Assembly: GCA_902496275.1 (NCBI GenBank)
Contig: CABVAC010000040.1
Span: 1-17,235 of the forward strand
Origin: an uncultured Collinsella sp.
GTDB taxonomy: Bacteria > Actinomycetota > Coriobacteriia > Coriobacteriales > Coriobacteriaceae
Direction: 5' to 3'
Length of the DNA: 17,235 nucleotides
Positions 6,975-12,482 of the stretch are shown here, piece after piece (position 1 is the stretch's first letter; every line of letters begins with the position of its first letter). The position numbers were made by a program, and so were the translations under genes. The notes under the pieces were generated by a model that saw only the letters and a program-made list of their open reading frames with translations, had not been told where the DNA came from and searched no databases.

Positions 6975-8024
6975 CTACAGTTCAACTTCCAGTTCGGCTT
7001 TGTGCTCGTAGAGGTAGTCGCGCATGTAGGGGATGGCAAATGAGACCTTGCCGTACGAGGGAGCCTCGATAATCGATTCTCTTAACAGGCGGCTGCGGAC
7101 GGAACTCACCTGTTGAGGCGTTTTGTTTAGGGCATCGGCAACCATGCTGGTCGAGCTCGTCTGCCCCAAAGATGCCATGCTCAGCAGATAAGCGATGCAC
7201 GTGGGCGGAATGCGCTGTAGCGCGGGCTCAATCACCATGGCGCAGAAGCGTTCGCGTGCCGTTGCAATGCCGCGCTCGGCTTCTTCTTCTCCAATAATCG
7301 CTGTATGTGCGCGTCTCGCCAACTGCCATGCGTAGTATCCAACGAGTTGGATCATGAAAGGATAGCCTTGCGTTGCCTCGGCAAGTTGGCCGGCAATACC
7401 TGGCTGCAACTCCATGCCAGACGCTTCAATGGTTTCCTCGAGGGAGTACGACACTTCGGTTACTGCCACAGCCTTCAGATCAAAGGGGAGGGCACGGCGC
7501 AAAAACGTAAGTGTCTTTCCGTTGATGATGCTTTCAATCATCGAAGGCAGCCCAGCAAAAACAAAGGCGATATCAAGGTCTTCGCCGATAACCTGCTGAA
7601 TCGCAATGGAGAGCGTTCGGACCTCATCGAGCTCTGCGTCTTGAACCTCGTCGAGAGTGATGAGCAGGCCATTTCCATTCTTGGTTATTGTCTGTCTCAT
7701 GGCGTCGCGTAGCGATGGGCCGATTCGCTCAATTCTGGCGTGTTTGGCCTGGAATTTGGGCTGCAGCTGTTCGAGAATGCGCTGGCAAAGTCCCTCGGTT
7801 GCGACCTCTTTTATGACCGTCCAGCCACGGCTTTGCGCCAAACGTGAGCACTCGTCAAGGAGGACCGTCTTGCCCGTTCCACGGACGCCGGCTATGCGCA
7901 TTAGGCGCCCCGGGGCACCAGGCCCGTTGACGAGGCCCTCATTGAATTCTTCGAGCACATCTTCGCGGCCGATAATCGTGGGAGGTGTTTTACCTGCTGT
8001 GGGCTTAAAAGGGTTTGTTTGCAT
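6975..8024 (-). CDS. Orphan AAA+ ATP-binding protein with C-terminal winged helix
   Basis: The protein has 349 residues. The start at ATG 8024 (MQTNPFKP) is preferred because AAAGGTGG lies just before it; the GTG at 8031-8033 would overlap that ribosome site. Residues 19-30 (GREDVLEEFNEG) are the lead-in common in Orc1/Cdc6- and STAND-like ATPases. Walker A is AGVRGTGKT (45-53) and Walker B LLITLDEVQD (120-129), followed by a sensor-like FVFAGLPS. The last 80 or so residues look like a winged helix (TSMVADALNKTPQQVSSVRSRLLRE), pointing to DNA binding. Such ATPases are common as single genes in actinobacteria and I know no settled function. It is flanked by a phased palindrome array downstream and a 10-bp repeat over its promoter. 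It does not fit the sugar-acid theme and may be an accessory insertion. Confidence 0.85.
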   Translation of the reverse strand: MQTNPFKPTAGKTPPTIIGREDVLEEFNEGLVNGPGAPGRLMRIAGVRGTGKTVLLDECSRLAQSRGWTVIKEVATEGLCQRILEQLQPKFQAKHARIERIGPSLRDAMRQTITKNGNGLLITLDEVQDAELDEVRTLSIAIQQVIGEDLDIAFVFAGLPSMIESIINGKTLTFLRRALPFDLKAVAVTEVSYSLEETIEASGMELQPGIAGQLAEATQGYPFMIQLVGYYAWQLARRAHTAIIGEEEAERGIATARERFCAMVIEPALQRIPPTCIAYLLSMASLGQTSSTSMVADALNKTPQQVSSVRSRLLRESIIEAPSYGKVSFAIPYMRDYLYEHKAELEVEL

Positions 8025-8043
8025 GTGAGCCACCTTTGCTCAA

Positions 8044-8112
8044 GGTATAGCAAGATATAGCAAAGTATAGCAAGATATAGCAAAGTATAGTGAGATATAG
8101 CAACGTATAGCG
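8044..8112 (-). repeat. Seven tandem 10-bp repeats (TATAGCAARR) over the ATPase promoter
   Basis: TATAG recurs every 10 bases from 8045 to about 8110, with alternating spacers (CAAGA, CAAAG) that give a 20-bp higher-order unit. On the minus strand each unit reads TTGCTATAYY, so it holds both a -35-like TTGCTA and a -10-like TATACT/TATATC. Two units apart, these are separated by 18 bp, so the array forms overlapping promoters for the ATPase gene, which starts 20 bases beyond it. Perfect short repeats of this kind can gain or lose units by slippage. Confidence 0.85.
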
Positions 8113-8137
8113 CTGTTTGCGGGTTCTTACGGTGGTG

Positions 8138-8818
8138 CTATTTCCCGAATGCCGCACGCACAAAGCGCTGGGCGAACAGCTTATTAGCGATGTTGATGAC
8201 ATGGTCCAAGAACAGCGCCGAGATGGCGGTGGTCACGCCAAAGCCGCCTAGGTTGTGCATGAGCGCGAGCGACAGAACGAGAGACACGGCGACATGCGAG
8301 CAGTCGAACACGACTTTTACGTCGCCAAAGCGGCGTTTAATCTTTTCGGCAATGACCTGCACCAGGCCGTCGGGCGCGTTGGGGACAACGCCCATGTTGA
8401 CGACGAGACTTACGCCAAATGCAGTGACAGCGAGGGAGAGCAGCATGGTCTCAACCTGTATGGGGAGTGCTGCGGGATGCAGCGGGTTGACCGCCATGAA
8501 GAAGTCGGTGAAGCCGCCGATGAGCGTTGAGAAGCACAGCTCGAGCAGGATGCGCGGCTGGAACTCGCGTCGCAAGATAGTGAATTGTGCCACGATGTAG
8601 GCGACATAGGTAGCAGTGATCCAAAAGCCGAGCGTCTTGCCCGTGAGCATGGATAGGGTTGTGGCAAAGCACGTGAGCGTGGCGACGCCCAGGCCGGATG
8701 CCGTCTGGAGACTCATGCCGAGTGCCAGTACTGCAACGCCCGCCAGATACATCAGCATCCTGATGACGGTATGGAACCAATCGATCTTCTCGCCATTCAT
8801 GATGATGAGCGGTCGCAT
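8138..8818 (-). CDS. YczE/YitT-like integral membrane protein
   Basis: The protein has 226 residues and starts at ATG 8818. The ribosome site is weak (AAAGAACGGGTAGCAAC); the in-frame ATG seven codons on has none better. About five hydrophobic segments are visible, the first being MLMYLAGVAVLALGMSLQTA, with a glycine-rich stretch after it (SGLGVATLTCF) and GVVPNAPDGLVQVIAEK in the second half, as in the YczE/YyaS/YitT group of bacterial membrane proteins. Their function is mostly unknown; transport is a guess. Its 5' leader of about 260 bases carries the same LacI-type operator, promoter and structured elements as kdgK-kdgA, so it is probably a member of the KDG regulon, perhaps for movement of a sugar acid or by-product. 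Confidence 0.8.
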   Translation of the reverse strand: MRPLIIMNGEKIDWFHTVIRMLMYLAGVAVLALGMSLQTASGLGVATLTCFATTLSMLTGKTLGFWITATYVAYIVAQFTILRREFQPRILLELCFSTLIGGFTDFFMAVNPLHPAALPIQVETMLLSLAVTAFGVSLVVNMGVVPNAPDGLVQVIAEKIKRRFGDVKVVFDCSHVAVSLVLSLALMHNLGGFGVTTAISALFLDHVINIANKLFAQRFVRAAFGK

Positions 8819-8849
8819 GTTGCTACCCGTTCTTTCGGTTGTGTGAAAA

Positions 8850-8925
8850 AACTGACCCGGACCGGCAAAAGAGGATTATCGGAGGCACTGCTGTTAAAGC
8901 AGAAAAGCCGGCCCCACGGTCAGTT
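8850..8925 (-). ncRNA. Structured leader element of yczE (copy A of the GCCTCCGATAA structure)
   Basis: The outer stem pairs 8850-8857 with 8918-8925 (AACTGACC/GGTCAGTT). The inner stem pairs 8859-8866 with 8907-8914. An apical hairpin pairs 8888-8892 with 8898-8902. Read on the minus strand, the segment AGCAGTGCCTCCGATAA follows the apical hairpin and is identical to that in copy B (13175-13255), while the stems differ in sequence. The single imperfect pair in the inner stem is G-U on the minus strand but A-C on the plus strand, favouring minus-strand RNA. It lies just before yczE. I do not recognise it as a known riboswitch. Confidence 0.65.
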
Positions 8926-8936
8926 GTCTAGGAAGT

Positions 8937-8976
8937 GTCTCGCTGTGCCGGAATGGGACTGAAGAGCCAGCGAGAC
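8937..8976 (-). ncRNA. Hairpin with CAGTCCCATTCCGG loop in the yczE leader
   Basis: A perfect 9-bp stem (8937-8945 with 8968-8976) holds a 22-base loop. On the minus strand the loop contains CAGTCCCATTCCGG, which is repeated exactly in the kdgK-kdgA gap at 13280-13293 on an unrelated stem. It lies just upstream, in transcript order, of the structure at 8850-8925. Confidence 0.6.
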
Positions 8977-9003
8977 GGGAGGAAAGCAAATGACATTGCG
9001 TGG

Positions 9004-9049
9004 GCAATAGGATGCCAAGATGGTAGGGTGCGTCTTAACATCCTATTGC
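9004..9049. other. Long hairpin with CACCCTAC loop in the yczE leader (copy A)
   Basis: GCAATAGGATG (9004-9014) pairs with CATCCTATTGC (9039-9049), and the stem can extend outward to 8998-9055 with one wobble. Inside it, AAGATG/CGTCTT encloses GTAGGGTG (CACCCTAC on the minus strand). The inner part matches the hairpin at 14456-14513, while the stem sequence is different. It lies 12 bases from a LacI-type operator. Confidence 0.65.
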
Positions 9050-9060
9050 TCACGCTCGAT

Positions 9061-9072
9061 GAAATCGGTTTC
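9061..9072 (-). promoter_or_regulatory. LacI-type operator GAAATCGGTTTC at the yczE promoter
   Basis: A near-palindrome with a central CG, just downstream of the minus-strand -10 box at 9084-9089, a usual position for repression. It is identical to sites at 14532-14543 and, inverted, 9186-9197. Confidence 0.75.
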
Positions 9073-9083
9073 GTTTGAGCCTT

Positions 9084-9110
9084 AGTATACGCACGGGATT
9101 CTATTTGCAA
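9084..9110 (-). promoter_or_regulatory. yczE promoter (TTGCAA, 15 bp, TATACT)
   Basis: On the minus strand TTGCAAA (-35-like, 9105-9110) and GTATACT (-10, 9084-9089) are 15 bp apart. The same pair, with the same spacing and followed by the same operator, lies before kdgK at 14556-14582. The repetition supports both, although 15 bp is shorter than the usual 17. Confidence 0.6.
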
Positions 9111-9128
9111 AGAGAAAAACAATAAAAA

Positions 9129-9140
9129 GTGAACGTTCAC
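9129..9140 (+). promoter_or_regulatory. GTGAACGTTCAC operator upstream of the HIT-gntP unit
   Basis: A perfect palindrome in the context AAAAGTGAACGTTCACCTAA, matching the dhuD upstream site (2497-2508) in the same orientation relative to the gene. It lies about 25 bases before a -10-like TATCAT (9165-9170), so it is over or next to the -35 region. Confidence 0.65.
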
Positions 9141-9174
9141 CTAATCGTAACAACTCGTTGGCTGTATCATGGCG

Positions 9175-9208
9175 GTAGTCGATACGAAACCGATTTCGTA
9201 TCGACTAC
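9175..9208 (+). promoter_or_regulatory. 34-bp palindrome containing a GAAACCGATTTC operator
   Basis: GTAGTCGATACGAAA (9175-9189) and its exact complement TTTCGTATCGACTAC (9194-9208) flank CCGA. The centre (9186-9197) is the LacI-type operator. It begins a few bases after the -10-like TATCAT, at the expected transcription start of the HIT-gntP unit, so it can act as an operator and, if transcribed, as a leader hairpin. Confidence 0.7.
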
Positions 9209-9305
9209 GCATGCGTTGTATCTGTCCATTATCTGGTGGTGTAAACGAGGGGTTACACCTGCCGCAAAAGCGGCATTCATCATTGTCCAGATCGAAAGGA
9301 TCACC

Positions 9306-9740
9306 ATGGAACAGCATACCGATTGCTCGTACTGCATGTGCGGGACCGACAGCACGCTCGTCGATGCCTTTGGCATCCCCATGCTTGACCTGCCTGCCAG
9401 CAAGCTCATCTTGTTTAAGGAGCAGAGTCATAAGGGCCGCGTAATCGTGGCCTCCAAGCAGCACGTCGATGACATCTCCTGCATGTCCGAGGAAGACGCC
9501 GCCGCCTTTATGGCCGATGTCCGCCACGTCGCGGCAGCGCTGCACAAGGCGTTCAATCCCGACAAGATTAACTTTGGTGCCTACGGCGACACCATGCATC
9601 ACCTGCACGTGCATATCGTCCCCAAGTACAAGGACGACCCGTTTGAGTTTGGCGACGTGTTTGCCATGAACCCCGGTCGCGTCACGCTCGAGTCGGCTCA
9701 GTACGACGAGATCGCCCAGGCAATTGTCGCCAACCTGTAA
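9306..9740 (+). CDS. HIT-family (histidine triad) nucleotide hydrolase/transferase
   Basis: The protein has 144 residues. The start at 9306 follows GAAAGGATCACC; an open frame upstream to 9129 runs through the operators and is not coding. The signature is HLHVHIVPK, with His99, His101 and His103 forming the triad. An N-terminal CSYCMCG (7-13) resembles the zinc-binding cysteines of some HIT proteins. HIT proteins cleave nucleoside phosphoramidates, dinucleoside polyphosphates or similar compounds, or transfer nucleotidyl groups. It is followed after 65 bases by a GntP permease on the same strand, behind operators shared with the KDG genes, so it looks co-regulated with sugar-acid use. Its part in that pathway is not obvious; it could be repair of a misformed nucleotide adduct or a housekeeping hitchhiker. 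Confidence 0.92.
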   Translation: MEQHTDCSYCMCGTDSTLVDAFGIPMLDLPASKLILFKEQSHKGRVIVASKQHVDDISCMSEEDAAAFMADVRHVAAALHKAFNPDKINFGAYGDTMHHLHVHIVPKYKDDPFEFGDVFAMNPGRVTLESAQYDEIAQAIVANL

Positions 9741-9805
9741 GCGAGTAAAAGCTGCATTTCGAATAGAAGCACTTGGCTTCATTGCCAGTTAAAAGGAGCT
9801 TATCT

Positions 9806-11140
9806 ATGAATGCAGGAGTTGTTTCACTCCTTTGGGTGCTGGTGGGCGTAGTCCTGCTGGTCGCCATGATCGTTAAGTTTAAAATCAACAGCATCATTGC
9901 GCTTATTCTTTCCGCCATTTTTATCGCCCTTGCCGACGGCATCTCTGTGGGCGACCTTGTCACCACCATGGAAGATGGACTGGGCGGAACGCTTAAGTCG
10001 CTTGCGCTGATCATTATCTTTGGCGCAGCCATCGGAAAACTGATGACCGATTCGGGTGCCTCGCAGCAGATTGCCGACACTATCGTTGACAAGCTCGGTA
10101 TTAAGCTGCTGCCTGTTGCGCTTCTGATCATCGGCGTTATCTTTGGTATGAGCATGTTCTACGAGGTGGCGTTCCTTATCGTTACGCCGCTCGTTATCAG
10201 CATCGCCAAAGAGGCCGACATCCCCTATATGCGCCTGATTATCCCGGCTGTTTCTGGTACCACGATGGGCCATTCTCTTTTTCCGCCGCAGCCTGGTCCT
10301 ATGGCGCTGGTGAGTGCCTTTGGTGCCGAGGTTCCGCCGGTCTACATCTTTGGTCTGATCGTCACGATTCCGACACTTATCTGCTCTGGTCTTTTGCTGT
10401 GCCATTTCATCCCCGGTCTCGATGACATGCCGCTTGGCAATGTTATGAAGCCGGCGGAGCGCAGGCCCGCGGACCAGCTTCCGCCGTTCTGGCTTTCCAT
10501 TCTGGTGCCGCTGTTCCCGGCAATCATCATGATTGGGGCTTCGATTATCAAGAACACGGTGGGCGAGGGTTGCTTTGCATACGATCTTGCCAGCTGCATC
10601 GGTAGCGCAGATATCACTATGCTCATCACGATGATTCTTGCCATGGTTGCGTATGGTTATACGCGCGGCATGGATGGCGGAGAGATCTCTAGCTCTATGT
10701 CCGATGCTATCAAGGGCGTCGCGAACGTGCTGCTCGTTATCGGTGCCGGCGGCATCATGAAGCAGGTCATCATTACTTCTGGCGTTGGCGCGACGCTTGC
10801 CGACATGGTGAGCCTCATGCCGGTGTCGCCGCTGATTTTGGCTTGGGTGATCACGGCGGTCCTGCGCCTGCTCACCGGCCAGGGTACCGTCTCGGCCATC
10901 ACCGCCGCCGGCGTCGTGGCACCTATGGTTGCGCAGTTTGGCATCAACCCGGTGCTTGCAGTACTGGTCTGCGCCTGCGCATCCAATACCATCACGCCTA
11001 TGTATGACGGCGGCTACCTGCTGTTCCAGCAGTCGTTTGGCCTGTCGATGAAGGATACCTATAAGACATGGGGCCTGTTGGAGCTCGTCAACTCCGTTGT
11101 CGGCCTCATCATGGTTCTAATCCTGAGCCTGTTTATCTAG
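9806..11140 (+). CDS. GntP-family gluconate/sugar-acid permease
   Basis: The protein has 444 residues. The start at 9806 follows AAAAGGAGCTTATCT. About 12 or more membrane segments are visible. The family signature GHSLFPPQPGP (about 155-165) is close to the PPHPGP of known gluconate permeases. Other family segments are MFYEVAFLIVTPL and, near the C-terminus, GQGTVSAITAAGVVAPM and ASNTITPMYDGGYLLF. It should import gluconate or a related hexonate with protons. It is the second gene after the HIT protein and ends at a strong terminator. Its binding signature is more canonical than that of the GntP at 3478-4839, so the two probably differ in substrate. Confidence 0.95.
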   Translation: MNAGVVSLLWVLVGVVLLVAMIVKFKINSIIALILSAIFIALADGISVGDLVTTMEDGLGGTLKSLALIIIFGAAIGKLMTDSGASQQIADTIVDKLGIKLLPVALLIIGVIFGMSMFYEVAFLIVTPLVISIAKEADIPYMRLIIPAVSGTTMGHSLFPPQPGPMALVSAFGAEVPPVYIFGLIVTIPTLICSGLLLCHFIPGLDDMPLGNVMKPAERRPADQLPPFWLSILVPLFPAIIMIGASIIKNTVGEGCFAYDLASCIGSADITMLITMILAMVAYGYTRGMDGGEISSSMSDAIKGVANVLLVIGAGGIMKQVIITSGVGATLADMVSLMPVSPLILAWVITAVLRLLTGQGTVSAITAAGVVAPMVAQFGINPVLAVLVCACASNTITPMYDGGYLLFQQSFGLSMKDTYKTWGLLELVNSVVGLIMVLILSLFI

Positions 11141-11176
11141 GCGAGAAACGCATAAGACAAGCGTGTCTCACCGCAA

Positions 11177-11222
11177 GCCCGCGGACAGTTGCCTATCAAA
11201 CTGTCCGCGGGCCTTTGCTTTT
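11177..11222 (+). terminator. Rho-independent terminator after the HIT-gntP unit
   Basis: GCCCGCGGACAGT (11177-11189) pairs exactly with ACTGTCCGCGGGC (11200-11212), followed by CTTTGCTTTTTAT. It lies 37 bases after the gntP stop. Confidence 0.92.
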
Positions 11223-11247
11223 TATACCAACGGCATGTCGCACCCGT

Positions 11248-11333
11248 CCCCCCATAAGTTGCGGTGGAATAGTTCCTGTTTTTGCTGCTGAAGGCCTTGA
11301 ACAGGAACTATTCCACCGCAACTTATGAGGGGG
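11248..11333. repeat. Copy 2 of the TTGCGGTG(A/G)AATA inverted-repeat element
   Basis: A perfect 28-bp inverted repeat (11253-11280 and 11300-11327) is separated by 19 bases and extended by CCCCC/GGGGG on the outside after one bulged base. It is the best preserved of three copies (others at 1465-1531 and 12094-12178). It lies between the gntP terminator and the second GntR gene. Confidence 0.85.
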
Positions 11334-11395
11334 CGGGGGATGCGATAGTATTGCATGGTGGTATTCGATCAACCGAGGCTTCATCCGAGGGCTTT

Positions 11396-12088
11396 ATGGA
11401 ACAGCACCAGCATTATCAGAGCCTGCAAGACCAGGCGTACAACGCACTGCGCTCTAAGATCATCTACGCCGAGCTCAAGCCCGGCACACGCCTTTCGGCG
11501 ATTGGTCTGGAAAAAGAGACGGGAATCGGGCGCACGCCCATTCGCGAGTCCTTTGTGCGCCTGCGTGAGCAGGAGCTGGTGGAAACGCGTCCCAAAAGCG
11601 GCACCTACGTCTCTAAGATCAGCATGGAACGCGCCGAGAACGCCTGTTTCTTGCGTGAGAAACTCGAGAGAAGCGTGCTTATTAAATGCTGTTCGGCTGC
11701 TACGCCCGAGCAAAAGCAGCGGCTTGAGCAGATTCTTACCGAGTCCGAGTCGCTCGACCATGGCGAAACGCGCCGTTTCTTTGACCTGGATAACCTGTTC
11801 CATGAGACATGTTTTGAGATTGCCGGTCGTCACATGTTGTGGGATTGGATGAAGAGCATCAACACGCATTTTGAGCGATACAACTGGTTGCGTATGGTGT
11901 CGCAGGATCTAGATTGGGAGCCGATTCGTCGGCAGCATCGCCGGATTCTCGAGGCCATTAAGAGGGGCGATACCGACACGGCGAGCTATCTGGCAGAGAC
12001 GCACTTGCACCTGATGCCCGAGGAGCAGGGCCCGGTTATCGCCTTGCATCCCGACTATTTTGAGCTGTCCAAAGACTCGTTCATCTAA
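11396..12088 (+). CDS. GntR-family (FadR/FCD subfamily) transcriptional regulator
   Basis: The protein has 230 residues. The start at ATG 11396 follows CCGAGGGCTTT; an earlier in-frame ATG (11282) lies inside the inverted-repeat element and would add a non-conserved 38-residue leader. The winged helix covers about residues 8-74 (TRLSAIGLEKETGIGRTPIR, KSGTYVSK). The FCD domain follows, with its metal-site residues in DLDNLFHETCFEIAG (Asp and His, about 132 and 136), RRQHRRIL (His about 181) and ETHLHL (His about 203). It follows the HIT-gntP unit but is separated from it by a terminator and the repeat element, so it is probably transcribed on its own. It probably senses a sugar acid or its catabolite. 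It is clearly different from the GntR at 2552-3244. Confidence 0.92.
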   Translation: MEQHQHYQSLQDQAYNALRSKIIYAELKPGTRLSAIGLEKETGIGRTPIRESFVRLREQELVETRPKSGTYVSKISMERAENACFLREKLERSVLIKCCSAATPEQKQRLEQILTESESLDHGETRRFFDLDNLFHETCFEIAGRHMLWDWMKSINTHFERYNWLRMVSQDLDWEPIRRQHRRILEAIKRGDTDTASYLAETHLHLMPEEQGPVIALHPDYFELSKDSFI

Positions 12089-12093
12089 TCAAT

Positions 12094-12178
12094 CCCCATA
12101 TAAGTTGCGGTGAAATAGGGACTGTTTTGCGGCCTAGGTGGCGCAAACAGTCCCTATTTCACCGCAACTGCGTTGGGG
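12094..12178. repeat. Copy 3 of the TTGCGGTGAAATA inverted-repeat element
   Basis: A perfect 25-bp inverted repeat (12103-12127 and 12145-12169; arm begins AGTTGCGGTGAAATAGGG) has an outer CCCCA/TGGGG pair at 12094-12098 and 12174-12178. It starts 6 bases after the GntR stop codon. Copy 2 lies just upstream of the same gene, so GntR is bracketed by two copies. Confidence 0.85.
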
Positions 12179-12197
12179 CGTAACCGGGGCACGAAAA

Positions 12198-12264
12198 AGC
12201 TGCGGCGCCGCTTGGAGGAAAAGACCGGAAGCAAGGGTCCATTCCTCCAGACGGCACCGCAGCT
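12198..12264. other. Long imperfect hairpin, possible bidirectional terminator
   Basis: AGCTGCGG (12198-12205) pairs with 12257-12264 and TGGAGGAA (12213-12220) with 12242-12249. The segment between them also pairs largely, giving a stem of about 23 bp with two mismatches. On the minus strand it is followed by CTTTTTCG and on the plus strand by GTTTTGG, so it could end transcripts from either side. It is far longer than a normal terminator stem. Confidence 0.5.
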
Positions 12265-12326
12265 GTTTTGGTGGCTCGGCTTTTGTCGAAGTGGCTTAGT
12301 TGAGCGCGACGGCCAGCCGAGTAGGC

Positions 12327-12427
12327 AAAGCGGCTTGGAGGCGTGTCGCTTCCGTCACGTTCTATCAGCATACAAGACGGTTTTGGTTCTTGTTCGTGAC
12401 GGAAACGGCGCGCTTCCGAGCCGCTTT
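12327..12427. other. Extended hairpin of about 100 bases, no gene
   Basis: AAAGCGGCT (12327-12335) pairs with 12419-12427 and TTCCGTCACG (12350-12359) with 12395-12404, both exactly. The intervening segments pair with wobbles. It fills most of the gap between the 12198-12264 hairpin and the kdgA terminator. With the repeat copy at 12094-12178 this accounts for most of the 394 bases between GntR and kdgA; I see no credible gene there. Confidence 0.5.
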
Positions 12428-12433
12428 AAAAGA

Positions 12434-12465
12434 AAGGGGGCGAGGTTTAGGGCACGCCCCCTTTC
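12434..12465 (-). terminator. Rho-independent terminator of kdgK-kdgA
   Basis: AAAGGGGGCG pairs with CGCCCCCTTT around a 12-base loop. On the minus strand it is followed by CTTTTAAAGC. It begins 18 bases after the kdgA stop. Confidence 0.8.
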
Positions 12466-12482
12466 ACGATAGAGAGCTAAAC

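Noticed and set aside
8044..8112. Possible CRISPR array
   Set aside because: Units are only 10 bp with no unique spacers and no cas genes nearby; it is a simple tandem repeat.
8955..8970. Hammerhead-like CTGAAGA on the plus strand
   Set aside because: The conserved CTGATGA and GAAA cores are not present in the right arrangement.
9014..9036. T-box-like AGGGTG sequence on the plus strand
   Set aside because: It resembles the first bases of the T-box AGGGTGGNACCGCG but then diverges, has no antiterminator, and no aminoacyl-tRNA synthetase or amino-acid gene follows.
9129..9305. N-terminal extension of the HIT protein from 9129
   Set aside because: This stretch holds two operators and the promoter; the conserved protein begins at 9306 behind a good ribosome site.
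12173..12472. Short plus-strand open frames in the GntR-kdgA gap
   Set aside because: They run straight through long hairpins and a terminator, lack ribosome sites and resemble no family.
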